From assembly GCA_020353535.1 (NCBI GenBank), contig CP070696.1, forward strand, positions 3,018,368 through 3,082,367: 64,000 nucleotides of DNA. The letters run 5' to 3'. Positions 1 to 8,042 of the stretch are shown here, piece by piece. This stretch comes from Spirochaetaceae bacterium (lineage in GTDB: Bacteria; Spirochaetota; Spirochaetia; SZUA-6; DRHE01). The notes beneath the pieces were generated by a model that was given only the letters and a program-made list of their open reading frames with translations, did no database searches and was not told the origin of the DNA. Numbering within the stretch: the first letter of the stretch is position 1; each line of letters opens with the position of its first letter. The translations under genes were made by a program, and so were the position numbers.

Positions 1-192
1 CACGTCGAACACGGTGAGGAAGTTCTCATCACACGCCGAAACCGGGTTGTCGCGAAAATCGTTCCGGCAGAATCGCAGATTGAGCGTTTAGACTGGCCGG
101 ATTTTGTAGGTCGGGCAAAAGCGATTGTCAAAAAACCTAAAGGTGAGCCGGCCAGTCAGGTTGTAATCGAAGATCGGGAGGAGAGAAACTGA
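1..192 (+). CDS. Phd/YefM-type antitoxin, 5' end outside window
   Basis: The open frame enters from the left edge and ends in TGA at 190-192, giving 63 residues. It begins HVEHGEEVLITRRNRVVAKI, the second half of a Phd/YefM antitoxin core (GE-x-hhITRR-x-x-x-hA-hhP), followed by a polar C-terminal tail. Antitoxins of this family bind their own promoter with the N-terminal part and cap the toxin with the C-terminal tail. The stop codon overlaps the start of a PIN-domain reading frame, the usual vapBC layout, but that toxin is cut short. The N-terminal DNA-binding part lies outside the window, so completeness cannot be judged. Confidence 0.7.
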   Translation, partial: HVEHGEEVLITRRNRVVAKIVPAESQIERLDWPDFVGRAKAIVKKPKGEPASQVVIEDREERN

Positions 193-252
193 GCGTTTAT
201 ATCGACACAAGTGCACTGATAATGCGATATTGGGCCCACAAGGAGAAATTGG
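189..252 (+). pseudogene. VapC-type PIN-domain toxin remnant (N-terminus only)
   Basis: Translating from the codon overlapping the antitoxin stop gives SVYIDTSALIMRYW, the typical first strand and helix of a VapC PIN nuclease, including the first metal-binding Asp of YIDTSAL. The frame stays open for about 75 more codons, but that part is only the shadow of the dehydrogenase gene starting at 253 and shows no further PIN motifs (no later acidic residues in context). The toxin is therefore reduced to roughly 20 recognisable residues. The remaining antitoxin is probably an orphan. The break falls immediately before the Shine-Dalgarno sequence of the next gene. Confidence 0.6.
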
Positions 253-1107
253 ATGCGGATACAGAACATTGGAGTGCTTCATCCGGGAGCCATGGGCTCT
301 TCAATCGGCGTCGCGATAAAAGCAGGCGGCAGAGAGGTTTACTGGGTCTCGAAAGACCGCAGCGTGTCAACGTTCCAGCGGGCGAAGGATGCGGGATTTC
401 GAGATCTTTCCCAGCTTGGGGAGCTCGTGGATCGCTGCGACCTGATCATCAGCGTATGTCCGCCGGTTTTTGCCACTGAGGTGGCCAAAGCGGTCTGCGA
501 TGCATCGTTCAACGGTTTGTTCCTCGATGCCAATGCAGTGTGCCCCGACACCAGCCGCAGCATCGCCGCCATCATGGAATCCGGCGCTGCCGCGTTTGTG
601 GACGGCGGCATCATCGGCCCGCCTGCCTGGGAGAGGGGGACTACCCGGCTCTACCTGTCCGGTTCGCAGGCCGCATCGGTCGCTGAGATCTTCACGGATA
701 GCACGATTGATGCGGTTGTTATCGAGGGTCCAGCCGGAAGGGCTTCAGCCCTCAAGATGACCTACGCTGCCTACACCAAGGGCACGACGGCCCTTGTCGG
801 TGCGATTCTCGCCGTGGCAGAACATGAAGGAGTTCGGGATATGCTGCAACGGGAGTGGTCCGCTTCGCAGCCGCAGCTAGCGGATAACGCGGTCATGAAG
901 GTGCGAAGAACAACAGCCAAAGCATGGAGATTCGAAGGTGAAATGCGGGAGATTGCGCAAACCTTCAAAGCCGCCGGTCTACCTGATGGTTTCCATCAGG
1001 CCGCGGCAACGGTATACGCCCGCCAGTCTGGCTTCAAGGATTCCGGCGAGCTGCCCTCCTTTCAGGATGTACTGGATGCCCTCCTAGATTATAAAAGCGA
1101 GAGTTAA
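253..1107 (+). CDS. NAD(P)-dependent oxidoreductase, 6-phosphogluconate dehydrogenase-like with DUF1932 domain
   Basis: The protein has 284 residues. An N-terminal Rossmann fold begins at about residue 5 with GVLHPGAMGSS, the dinucleotide-binding GxxGxxG pattern. A helical C-terminal half from about residue 180 matches the DUF1932 domain of beta-hydroxyacid dehydrogenase relatives (ALKMTYAAYTKG is the catalytic-lysine helix). These enzymes oxidise small hydroxy-acids in the cytoplasm; the substrate cannot be read from sequence. The start is supported by an AGGAG at 241-245, eight bases upstream. It stands alone on the plus strand, convergent with the TIM-barrel gene at 1137-1979, and its start abuts a broken toxin gene. 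Confidence 0.8.
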   Translation: MRIQNIGVLHPGAMGSSIGVAIKAGGREVYWVSKDRSVSTFQRAKDAGFRDLSQLGELVDRCDLIISVCPPVFATEVAKAVCDASFNGLFLDANAVCPDTSRSIAAIMESGAAAFVDGGIIGPPAWERGTTRLYLSGSQAASVAEIFTDSTIDAVVIEGPAGRASALKMTYAAYTKGTTALVGAILAVAEHEGVRDMLQREWSASQPQLADNAVMKVRRTTAKAWRFEGEMREIAQTFKAAGLPDGFHQAAATVYARQSGFKDSGELPSFQDVLDALLDYKSES

Positions 1108-1136
1108 GGGTGGTGATGGGAGTGTCACGCCTGTTG

Positions 1137-1979
1137 TCACAACCCGCCGATCAAATGATCAAGGCTGCGTTCCATTTCTGTTTTAAATTGTACTTTTGAC
1201 AACTTCTGCACCAAAGTCGAAAATGGTTCTAGAGAAACGGTACCCGAGAATCCTCGTTTGAGCAGCGATTCGATCTGTTCCAGGTTCTCAAATCGATCCT
1301 CCGGTGTTATGAAACCACGGTGCTCGTCCCGGTACTGAGATCTTGGAAGATCCGCAGTGACGCCGGATGCATGGATTAGTCCGATGAGACCGATATCAAG
1401 CTTTGTTCCGAGCTGCTCTGCACTTTCCGGTCCGATGAAATGATGAAAGGTGTCATACACAATCCGGTAGCAGGAAGCCCCTGATTCCCGTATAGCCGTT
1501 TGAGCGCTGATAAGGGAGGACAGGGAGGATTCGCTAAATCCGAGCGGTTCTACATACCCCATCAAGGAGGTATCTGCAAACATCGGCTGGAAAGCTTGCA
1601 GACATCGTACTGTTTCCTCGTACCGCTGCTGAGCGTCTCTTGTGTCCGCGCTATCATTCAGGGGACAGAGCACGATCGCCGGACAGCGGATGGCCACAGC
1701 CAGATCGAGCAGCACTTCGAGCTCCCGGAGAGCCGCCGGTAAATGGTCGAGCAGGTTGAATTTCTGGAGTGCATTTATGGTAACTATGGATAGTTCAAAT
1801 CGAGCGGCTAGCTCAAGGACCTCTTCCGGTTCCATGTCATCGATAATCCCTCCTCCAGGAAGATCGTTCCGAAGCTCGACCATACGGAGATCGAGCTCGT
1901 GGGCTAGCGCGAGAAATTCTTTGAGATCGATGTTTGGATAAGCAATCCGATTCAAGGATATTTGCGCCCGCTGCAGCAT
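1137..1979 (-). CDS. Sugar phosphate isomerase/epimerase family TIM-barrel protein
   Basis: The protein has 280 residues of the AP-endonuclease-2-like (xylose isomerase-type) TIM barrel. Conserved metal-site elements are in order: an EPLGF strand near residue 152, a YDTFHH strand near 187, a LIHASG strand and a final SLEPF near 255. Members isomerise or epimerise sugars, keto-sugars and inosoles (IolE, IolO, IolH relatives) with a divalent metal. The specific substrate is unknown. It is transcribed away from importer A (2211 onwards) and shares the 1980-2210 intergenic region with it, so divergent co-regulation is plausible. The inositol-type genes nearby make a role in cyclitol breakdown reasonable but unproven. 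Confidence 0.72.
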   Translation of the reverse strand: MLQRAQISLNRIAYPNIDLKEFLALAHELDLRMVELRNDLPGGGIIDDMEPEEVLELAARFELSIVTINALQKFNLLDHLPAALRELEVLLDLAVAIRCPAIVLCPLNDSADTRDAQQRYEETVRCLQAFQPMFADTSLMGYVEPLGFSESSLSSLISAQTAIRESGASCYRIVYDTFHHFIGPESAEQLGTKLDIGLIGLIHASGVTADLPRSQYRDEHRGFITPEDRFENLEQIESLLKRGFSGTVSLEPFSTLVQKLSKVQFKTEMERSLDHLIGGL

Positions 1980-2100
1980 CAGATGCCCCCACTACTATCG
2001 ATCATTTCGGCTATCCGGTATAATAGCAAAGCCTATCGGCAAATCAATTCAGGAGTCAAGGCGAATCAGAATGCCGTCAAAAGAATCTGTAGAAATATCC

Positions 2101-2128
2101 TTGACAGCGCTCTACGGTAGCATAACAT
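2101..2128 (+). promoter_or_regulatory. Sigma70-type promoter of importer A
   Basis: TTGACA (2101-2106), a 16-base spacer and TAACAT (2123-2128) lie 83 bases upstream of the binding-protein start. Just downstream are related half-sites, GTGTTAAACAAAC (2130-2142) and, inverted, GGTTTGTCTAAACC (2168-2181), which could be operators. The regulator is not identified. Confidence 0.6.
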
Positions 2129-2192
2129 TAGTGTTAAACAAACGAAATGCCGGCGGCTGATGTTCAGGTTTGTCTAAACCACCGGTAAATGA

Positions 2193-2210
2193 ACAACAAG
2201 GAGGTGTTGT
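2193..2210 (+). promoter_or_regulatory. Hairpin presenting the Shine-Dalgarno sequence of importer A
   Basis: ACAACA (2193-2198) and TGTTGT (2205-2210) are perfectly complementary. The six bases between them are exactly AGGAGG, so the ribosome binding site would form the loop of a small hairpin directly against the ATG at 2211. Confidence 0.5.
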
Positions 2211-3212
2211 ATGAAACGTTTGTTTCTGGTATTGCTGCTCGTGGCCGTAGCCACCGTGGGGTTCAGCACACCCCAGAAAGAAGAGCGGGTTCTTCACATC
2301 TACACCGCGTTTGACACCGAAGAAGCCCAATACTATATAGAGGCTTTCGAGGCGGAGACCGGGATCGACGTGGAGTGGGTACGCATGTCCTCAGGAGAGG
2401 TCTTGGCTCGCGTCGAGGCAGAAGCGAGCAATCCCCAGGCCAGTGTCTGGCACGCGGGGTCCAACACATCCCATATCAATGCGGCCAGCAAGGGACTGTT
2501 GGCTCCGTATCGTCCCAAAACCGATTTCACCCTGGCTCCGCAACTCCACGCCAACGACTGGGCCTGGACCGGTTTTTACACAGGTGCCATCGGTTTCATA
2601 AGCAACAAGGATTTCCTCAGCAAAAAGGGTGTAAAAGCTCCGACTTCATGGACGGATTTGCTGAACCCGGCGTTTGCCAAAAACGTAGCCATGGCCTATC
2701 CCTACACGTCCGGAACGGCCTATACGACCTACGCCACCTTGGTACAGATGTATGGTGAGAAGGAAACCCTCGACTGGTGGGCCAAGTTTGACCAGCAGAG
2801 CGTCTTCCAGTACACGAAATCCGGTACCGCCTGCATTTCCATGGCGGGCTTGGGCGAGGTAGGTGTGGGGATCGCCTTTTCCCACGACATCGTTGCCAAG
2901 GGGATCAACGCGGGCTATCCGGTCGTGATGACCTTTCCGAAGGAAGGAACGGGATTCGAGGTGGGTGGTCTGTCCCTGATCAAAGGGGGACCGGAACCGG
3001 AATTGGGGAAACAGTTCATCGACTGGTGCTACACCACGAAAGCGCAGGATCTGTTCCAACAGTACAGCCGTCTGCCGGTCAATCCCAAAGCCACCGTAGC
3101 TCCGGGAGCGGTAACCATGGATCAGGTTAAGCTCATCGATTACGACGCCATCTGGGCCGGGCAGAACAAGGACCGTTTGATCGAAGCCTGGCGGGATCGT
3201 ATCGGTAAATAA
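2211..3212 (+). CDS. Periplasmic substrate-binding protein of importer A (AfuA/FbpA class)
   Basis: The protein has 333 residues. A Sec signal peptide (hydrophobic residues 4-18, cut near FST-PQ) is followed by a class-2 two-lobe binding protein of the family-1 iron/sugar-phosphate group. The hinge region ...GFEVGGLSLIKGGPEPE is typical. There is no tandem-tyrosine iron site like FbpA in the usual place. Instead it carries His225-Asp226 in IAFSHDIV and Glu245, an arrangement I recall from the sugar-phosphate binder AfuA; that comparison is from memory. It is the first gene of an operon with a fused permease, an ATPase and an IolK-like kinase, which argues for a phosphorylated sugar or cyclitol rather than iron. 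Confidence 0.8.
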   Translation: MKRLFLVLLLVAVATVGFSTPQKEERVLHIYTAFDTEEAQYYIEAFEAETGIDVEWVRMSSGEVLARVEAEASNPQASVWHAGSNTSHINAASKGLLAPYRPKTDFTLAPQLHANDWAWTGFYTGAIGFISNKDFLSKKGVKAPTSWTDLLNPAFAKNVAMAYPYTSGTAYTTYATLVQMYGEKETLDWWAKFDQQSVFQYTKSGTACISMAGLGEVGVGIAFSHDIVAKGINAGYPVVMTFPKEGTGFEVGGLSLIKGGPEPELGKQFIDWCYTTKAQDLFQQYSRLPVNPKATVAPGAVTMDQVKLIDYDAIWAGQNKDRLIEAWRDRIGK

Positions 3213-3239
3213 TCACCGCCGCTACCATATAAACAGATG

Positions 3240-3275
3240 TCCCTGCTCCTCGCTCTTTGAGGGGCAGGGATTTTT
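3240..3275 (+). terminator. Intrinsic terminator/attenuator between binding protein and permease of importer A
   Basis: TCCCTGCTCCTC (3240-3251) pairs with GAGGGGCAGGGA (3259-3270) across a 7-base loop with a single G-U pair, followed by TTTTTC. It sits after the binding-protein stop and before the permease gene of the same operon, so it probably lets only part of the transcripts continue. That would give the usual excess of binding protein over membrane subunits. Confidence 0.8.
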
Positions 3276-3323
3276 CTCTATACTCACGGTGGGGAGCTCA
3301 CGGTGGAGGTGTAAAAAGCGTAG

Positions 3324-5033
3324 ATGAAAGCGTCAACTCGTCGCACCAGAGAGATCATCGCCAATATGAGGATCATTTGGAAGGAGCCTCTGCTTCTGAT
3401 CGCGATCCTGGCGATCTTCTATTTCCTCATTTTGTTTGTCGCTTTTCCCATATTTCAGGTTTTTCGCTACAGTCTGGTGATTGACAAGAAGTTCGATCCC
3501 TCCAACTACACGGCCGTTTTTTCGGCTCGCTACTACTATCAGCCATTCCTGAACTCGATTCTCCTCGGGACGGTTACCGCTACCACCGGAACGATCATCG
3601 GCTTCATATTCGCCTATGCTCTCACGCGGACACCCCTGCCCCTCAAAGGCTTTTTCCGACAGACCGTCACCTTCCCCATCATCTCCCCGCCCTTCGTGGT
3701 GGCGTTATCTGCGATCCTGCTCTTCGGCAGGGCCGGGAGCCTCACTCCCCTTCTGCAGAAGATCTTCGGGGAGTATTCGATCTACGGACTGGGCGGTTTG
3801 GTTTTCGTGGAGACCGTGGCCTACGGACCGACGGCCTTCCTCGTACTGTACGGTGTACTTCAGGCGATTGATCCCGCCCTTGAGGAAGCCTCCATGGACT
3901 TGGGCGCCTCCCGAGCGAGGGTCTTCACCACCGTCACCTTTCCTCTGGCCATACCCGGGATAGCGAGTGCCTGGCTGCTGGTATTCATTCAAAGCATGGC
4001 GGACTTCGGCAACCCTATGATCATCTCGGGGGACTTCAGGGTGCTCTCGGTCCAGGCTTTTCTGCAAATCACGGGGATGTACGACCTGTCCCGCGGTGCA
4101 ACCCTGGCGGTACTGCTGTTCATTCCAACCACCGTAGCCTTCTTTCTTCAGAAGTATTGGGTATCCCGTAAAAGTTACGTTACGGTATCGGGTAAACCAA
4201 CTGCGGCTACGATCAAACGCCTCGAGTGGTATATAAAACTGCCGGTCTATTTTATTTGTATCCTGTTCACCGCAATGGTGTTTCTCCTCTACGGAACGAT
4301 CATCTATGGATCCTTCCAAAGGCTCTGGGGGGTGGATCGTACCCTGACGCTCAATAACTACATTCAGATGTACCGGGTGGGAAAGGACTACATCATCGAT
4401 TCTCTGAGTCTGTCTACATTGGCTACGCCCCTGACCGGTCTCTTGGGGATGTTCATAGCCTTTTTGGTGATCCGCAAACGCTTCATCGGTCGTGGAGCCA
4501 TGGATTTCATCTCCATGCTGACCTTCGCGGTGCCTGGAACGGTCGTGGGCATCGGCTATATCCTGGCTTTCAACCAGCGATCCGTCCTGTTTCCCTTCAT
4601 CCTCACCGGAACAGCCTGGATCATCGTTCTTCTGTTGATCTTCAGGAACATGCCGGTAGGCATTCGCTCGGGGATAGCGGCGCTGCAGCAGATCGATCCG
4701 GCGATCGAGGAGGCTTCCACCGATCTGGGAGCGGACAGCAATACCACCTTTCGAAAGGTTACCCTGCCGATGATCGCACCGGCCTTCTTCTCCGGTCTGG
4801 CTTTCGGATTTGTAAAGGCTATGACCGCCATCAGTGCGGTCATCTTCGTGGTTTCCGGGAAATGGAATCTGATCACCGTTGCTATTCTGGGCTTTGTGGA
4901 CAACAGCCGCTATGCCCCGGCGGCGGCCATGAGTCTGCTGTTGATCGTGATTGTGATGGTCTCTTTGGGTATTATTCAAATGCTGGTGAACAGAATCGGG
5001 CGGGGCGTACGCACGACCACCATAATCGGCTAA
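3324..5033 (+). CDS. ABC transporter permease of importer A, two fused membrane modules
   Basis: The protein has 569 residues and is an FbpB/AfuB-type permease in which both transmembrane modules are joined in one chain. Each module carries the cytoplasmic EAA loop that docks on the ATPase: EEASMDLGASRARVF from about residue 187 and EEASTDLGADSNTTF from about residue 462. About twelve hydrophobic helices are visible, the first at residues 25-47. It forms the inner-membrane channel for the binding protein at 2211-3212 with the ATPase at 5043-6140, ten bases downstream. No strong Shine-Dalgarno is seen before the first ATG (GGAGGTG lies about 12 bases upstream). Confidence 0.87.
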   Translation: MKASTRRTREIIANMRIIWKEPLLLIAILAIFYFLILFVAFPIFQVFRYSLVIDKKFDPSNYTAVFSARYYYQPFLNSILLGTVTATTGTIIGFIFAYALTRTPLPLKGFFRQTVTFPIISPPFVVALSAILLFGRAGSLTPLLQKIFGEYSIYGLGGLVFVETVAYGPTAFLVLYGVLQAIDPALEEASMDLGASRARVFTTVTFPLAIPGIASAWLLVFIQSMADFGNPMIISGDFRVLSVQAFLQITGMYDLSRGATLAVLLFIPTTVAFFLQKYWVSRKSYVTVSGKPTAATIKRLEWYIKLPVYFICILFTAMVFLLYGTIIYGSFQRLWGVDRTLTLNNYIQMYRVGKDYIIDSLSLSTLATPLTGLLGMFIAFLVIRKRFIGRGAMDFISMLTFAVPGTVVGIGYILAFNQRSVLFPFILTGTAWIIVLLLIFRNMPVGIRSGIAALQQIDPAIEEASTDLGADSNTTFRKVTLPMIAPAFFSGLAFGFVKAMTAISAVIFVVSGKWNLITVAILGFVDNSRYAPAAAMSLLLIVIVMVSLGIIQMLVNRIGRGVRTTTIIG

Positions 5034-5042
5034 GGAGTCCGT

Positions 5043-6140
5043 ATGAGGGAAGACTATCTGGTCTTGAAAAATCTGGTGAAGGAATTCGGCGGTGCCAAGG
5101 AAGCGGTGGTTGCCGTTGATCATGTCAGCCTCCAGGTGCGCGAAGGAGAGCTGGTTACGCTGCTGGGACCTTCAGGCTGTGGAAAGACCACCACCCTGCG
5201 CATGATCGCGGGCTTTGAGTTTCCCACCTCGGGGGATATCTATCTGGAGGGGGAACGAATCAACGATATGCCTCCCAACCGCCGGCCTACAACCATGGTA
5301 TTTCAGAACTACGCTCTGTTTCCCCACATGAGCGTAGCCCAGAACATCGAGTACGGTCTGAAGATCCATCGGATTCCCGGTAGAGAAATCAGGGAACGGG
5401 TGGAAGAGGTGATGCGTCTGGTGGGTTTGGCGAAGATGGGCGGGCGTTCACCGGCTCAGTTGTCAGGAGGCCAGCAGCAGCGGGTCAGCCTGGCCCGTTC
5501 GCTCATCATGGAGCCGAAGGTTCTGCTCCTGGACGAGCCTCTCTCCAACCTCGACGCCAAGCTGCGGGAATCTACCCGCATCGAAATACGCAAGCTCCAG
5601 CGTCGCCTTGGCATCACTTCGGTGTACGTAACCCACGACCAGGAGGAAGCCATGACCCTGTCCGACCGGGTGGTGATCATGCACGAGGGGAAAATTCAGC
5701 AGATCGGCACTCCTTCAGATATATACGCCCATCCTGCTAACCGCTTCGTTGCGGACTTCATCGGCAAGGCCAACTTCCTCGAGGCGCAGGTTGTCGGAAT
5801 CAGCTCGGCGAATACCGCCGAGGTGGAGATCCAGGGAGTGAATCTGCAGATACCCATCGGAACACGAAAGCTAGCTAAAGGAGCAAAAGTGGTACTCGTA
5901 ATCCGACCCGAATCTGTCGCGATAGAACCGAAAAAGCCCGGAGCATTGATTGGAACGATCCGGGAGTCGGTGTACCTAGGCTCGGAGATCGTCTATGAAG
6001 TTCAGTTACAAGACAAGCTCATCACCGTCAAAGTTCCAAATCCGCGGGAACATACCCTCTTTTCGACTGACCAGGAGGTGAGCGTCCATATAAAGGAAAA
6101 GAGTCTGCACATCCTTCCCGCCGAGGAGCATTCCCTCTGA
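5043..6140 (+). CDS. ABC transporter ATP-binding protein of importer A (FbpC/PotA class, with TOBE domain)
   Basis: The protein has 365 residues. Walker A GPSGCGKT is at 42-49, the Q-loop is in MVFQNYALFPHMS, the signature LSGGQQQR is near 140, and Walker B LLLDEPLSNLDA with the H-loop THDQEEA follows. The C-terminal third (from about 240) is a TOBE-type regulatory domain. It energises the fused permease encoded ten bases upstream. The order binding protein, permease, ATPase and then an IolK-like kinase 41 bases downstream suggests one operon for uptake and phosphorylation of a carbohydrate-like ligand. Confidence 0.9.
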   Translation: MREDYLVLKNLVKEFGGAKEAVVAVDHVSLQVREGELVTLLGPSGCGKTTTLRMIAGFEFPTSGDIYLEGERINDMPPNRRPTTMVFQNYALFPHMSVAQNIEYGLKIHRIPGREIRERVEEVMRLVGLAKMGGRSPAQLSGGQQQRVSLARSLIMEPKVLLLDEPLSNLDAKLRESTRIEIRKLQRRLGITSVYVTHDQEEAMTLSDRVVIMHEGKIQQIGTPSDIYAHPANRFVADFIGKANFLEAQVVGISSANTAEVEIQGVNLQIPIGTRKLAKGAKVVLVIRPESVAIEPKKPGALIGTIRESVYLGSEIVYEVQLQDKLITVKVPNPREHTLFSTDQEVSVHIKEKSLHILPAEEHSL

Positions 6141-6181
6141 AACCGGCGATCCGCTTTGCCGATTCCTGAGCGACTGCGTGT

Positions 6182-7069
6182 ATGAAGAGCTACGAAATAG
6201 CCTTTATCGGCAACTACACCAAGGACACCATCATCGACAGCCGTGGCCGGCGAGTGGTGGACGGCGGAGCCTTCAACTACGGCGCCAATGTCGCTGCTCG
6301 ACTCGGCCTGCGCTGCTGCGCCGTTACCCGCCTGGCCGGCGCGGACATCCAGGTGGTGAGGCGCCTGGAAGAACTCGGCGTCGACGTGTTTCCCGAGTAC
6401 ACCCCAGATTCGACGGAACTGCGCCTCGTATATCCCACCGATAATCCGGACGAACGCCAAATTTATGTGGATTCCTCGGCCGGCACCTTCCGGCCGGAGC
6501 AGGTGGCGAATCTGGATACCCAGACAGCAGTGGTCGGAGCCTCTTTTCGGGGAGAGGTCGGATTGGAGGTATTGCAGACCCTGAGGGACAGAAAGGCGGG
6601 CATCGCCCTGGATGTCCAGGGATTCGTACGTTCCGTTCGAGACGGACTGCTGGTCGCGGAATCCTGGCCGGATAAAGAGGAGATCCTGCCACTCGTGCGC
6701 TTCTTGAAGGCAGACATCGTAGAAGCGGAGATCCTGACCGGCACCCGAGATCTGGAGAAGGCCGCTAGGATTTTGTTCGCTATGGGGTGCAAAGAGATCC
6801 TGCTGACCCATAGAGACGGAGTTCTGGTCTATGACGGGCAGCGTGTTTATGAAGCAGGCTTCTACCCGGACAGTCTGATCGGCCGAAGCGGCCGCGGCGA
6901 CACCTGCATCGCCGCCTATGCCTGCCGCCGTATAGTATCAGAGCCGGCGGAGGCTACGATCTGGGCCGCGGCCGTCACCAGCCTGAAAATGGACGTGAAC
7001 GGTCCGTTCAGCGGATCTCCCGAAGATGTCGAGCGCCTGATCGATCAACGATACACCCGCATATCCTGA
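6182..7069 (+). CDS. PfkB-family kinase resembling myo-inositol kinase IolK (copy A)
   Basis: The protein has 295 residues of the ribokinase/PfkB fold. It shows the N-terminal substrate patch DGGAFNYGANVAARLG (28-43), the glycine-rich GRSGRGDTC near 234-242 with catalytic base Asp240, and AAAVTSLKM just after. The closest pattern I can recall is Thermotoga maritima IolK, which shares RTGRGDTC and the AAAVTSxKM...GP ending. Its likely job is ATP-dependent phosphorylation of a cyclitol or related polyol released by importer A. It is the last gene of that operon. Copy B at 26958-27833 has the same length to the catalytic Asp (also residue 240). Substrate is inferred; other PfkB sugar kinases cannot be excluded. 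Confidence 0.75.
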   Translation: MKSYEIAFIGNYTKDTIIDSRGRRVVDGGAFNYGANVAARLGLRCCAVTRLAGADIQVVRRLEELGVDVFPEYTPDSTELRLVYPTDNPDERQIYVDSSAGTFRPEQVANLDTQTAVVGASFRGEVGLEVLQTLRDRKAGIALDVQGFVRSVRDGLLVAESWPDKEEILPLVRFLKADIVEAEILTGTRDLEKAARILFAMGCKEILLTHRDGVLVYDGQRVYEAGFYPDSLIGRSGRGDTCIAAYACRRIVSEPAEATIWAAAVTSLKMDVNGPFSGSPEDVERLIDQRYTRIS

Positions 7070-7112
7070 ATACCTGTTCATATCAGATTTGAGGTTTCCC
7101 GCCGGTATAGAT

Positions 7113-8039
7113 TTAGAGAAACAGGAAGCGATAGAGCAGATAGGCGAAAGCCAAGGCGATCGACGGGGTTCCGATCCAGCCGAAGAAAATCAGCAGGAGC
7201 GTGCGCAGTTTGATGGTCTGAACCCCCTTGAAGATGCCTATGCCGAGAACCGAGCCTATGATCGCCTGGGAGGTGGAGACCGGCACTCCGATGATGGCAA
7301 AGGTGTGAACAACTACGGCCATGGAGAATACGGCGATGAAGGCGCCGTAGGGATCGAGCCGGACCAGCTTCTTGCCGACGGTGATCATTACATTCCTGCT
7401 GTATGTCAGAGCCCCCAGGGCGATGCTCCCGCCCCCTAAAACAGCGGCCTGGAATACGGTCAGTTGGCCGGTTTGGATGTACACCCCGGTCACATTGGCG
7501 ACATTGTTGGCCCCCAAGGCGTAGGCGCCATAGCAGCCGGCGATGATCAAACCCCATTTGAGAATCAGATCCCGTGTAAAGATATTGAGGTCTAATACCC
7601 GTAAAAGCGCGCCAATAAGCGGGTAGAAAATCAATGTGGTCACGATAGTACCAAGCGGCGTTGCTACCCAGGCTGTCACAACTTTGGTAAGACCGGAAAA
7701 ATTTACCTCTCCGCGCAGGATTCCGACGCCGATGATCGCCCCGACCATGGCCTGGGAGGTGGAGACCGGGAGCTTCAGTACACTCATCAGGGTCACGGTC
7801 AGGGCGGCCGCCAGCGTGGCTGCAAAGGCGCTGTTGGCCGTTTGATCGACCAGGTCGCTCAGGGTATGCATTCCCGCCTGCCCTTCCAGCATGGCCCCTG
7901 CGAGAACAAAAATCGCGCACAAAATGACCGCCGTCCGGTAGCGGATCTTTTTCGAAAATACAGCGGTCCCGAAGATGTTAGCTGAATCGTTGGAGCCTAG
8001 GGACCAGCCCATGAAGATCCCGCTTAGCAGGCGGTACAT
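7113..8039 (-). CDS. Low-affinity inorganic phosphate permease, PiT family
   Basis: The protein has 308 residues and about eight to ten membrane helices. It has the duplicated PiT signature: LGSNDSANIFGTAVFS in the N-terminal half (residues 15-30) and ALGANNVANVTGVY in the C-terminal half, plus two copies of PVSTSQAMVG/PVSTSQAIIG. PiT proteins move phosphate, often as a metal-phosphate complex, with protons or sodium, and can run in either direction. The DUF47 partner gene ends three bases upstream. Further upstream on the same strand are IolG- and IolM-like dehydrogenases and a LacI regulator, an unusual setting for a phosphate carrier that suggests a phosphorylated substrate. Confidence 0.88.
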   Translation of the reverse strand: MYRLLSGIFMGWSLGSNDSANIFGTAVFSKKIRYRTAVILCAIFVLAGAMLEGQAGMHTLSDLVDQTANSAFAATLAAALTVTLMSVLKLPVSTSQAMVGAIIGVGILRGEVNFSGLTKVVTAWVATPLGTIVTTLIFYPLIGALLRVLDLNIFTRDLILKWGLIIAGCYGAYALGANNVANVTGVYIQTGQLTVFQAAVLGGGSIALGALTYSRNVMITVGKKLVRLDPYGAFIAVFSMAVVVHTFAIIGVPVSTSQAIIGSVLGIGIFKGVQTIKLRTLLLIFFGWIGTPSIALAFAYLLYRFLFL

Positions 8040-8042
8040 CGG

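Noticed and set aside
3705-5123. Long open frame of 472 codons on the minus strand
   Set aside because: It mirrors the importer A permease, has low-complexity His/Asp/Gln-rich composition and no domain or ribosome site: an antisense shadow.
2211-6140. Calling importers A-C iron(III) transporters
   Set aside because: The family name suggests iron, but no Fe regulators, siderophore genes or tandem-Tyr ligands are seen, and neighbours are carbohydrate and phosphate genes; substrate left open.
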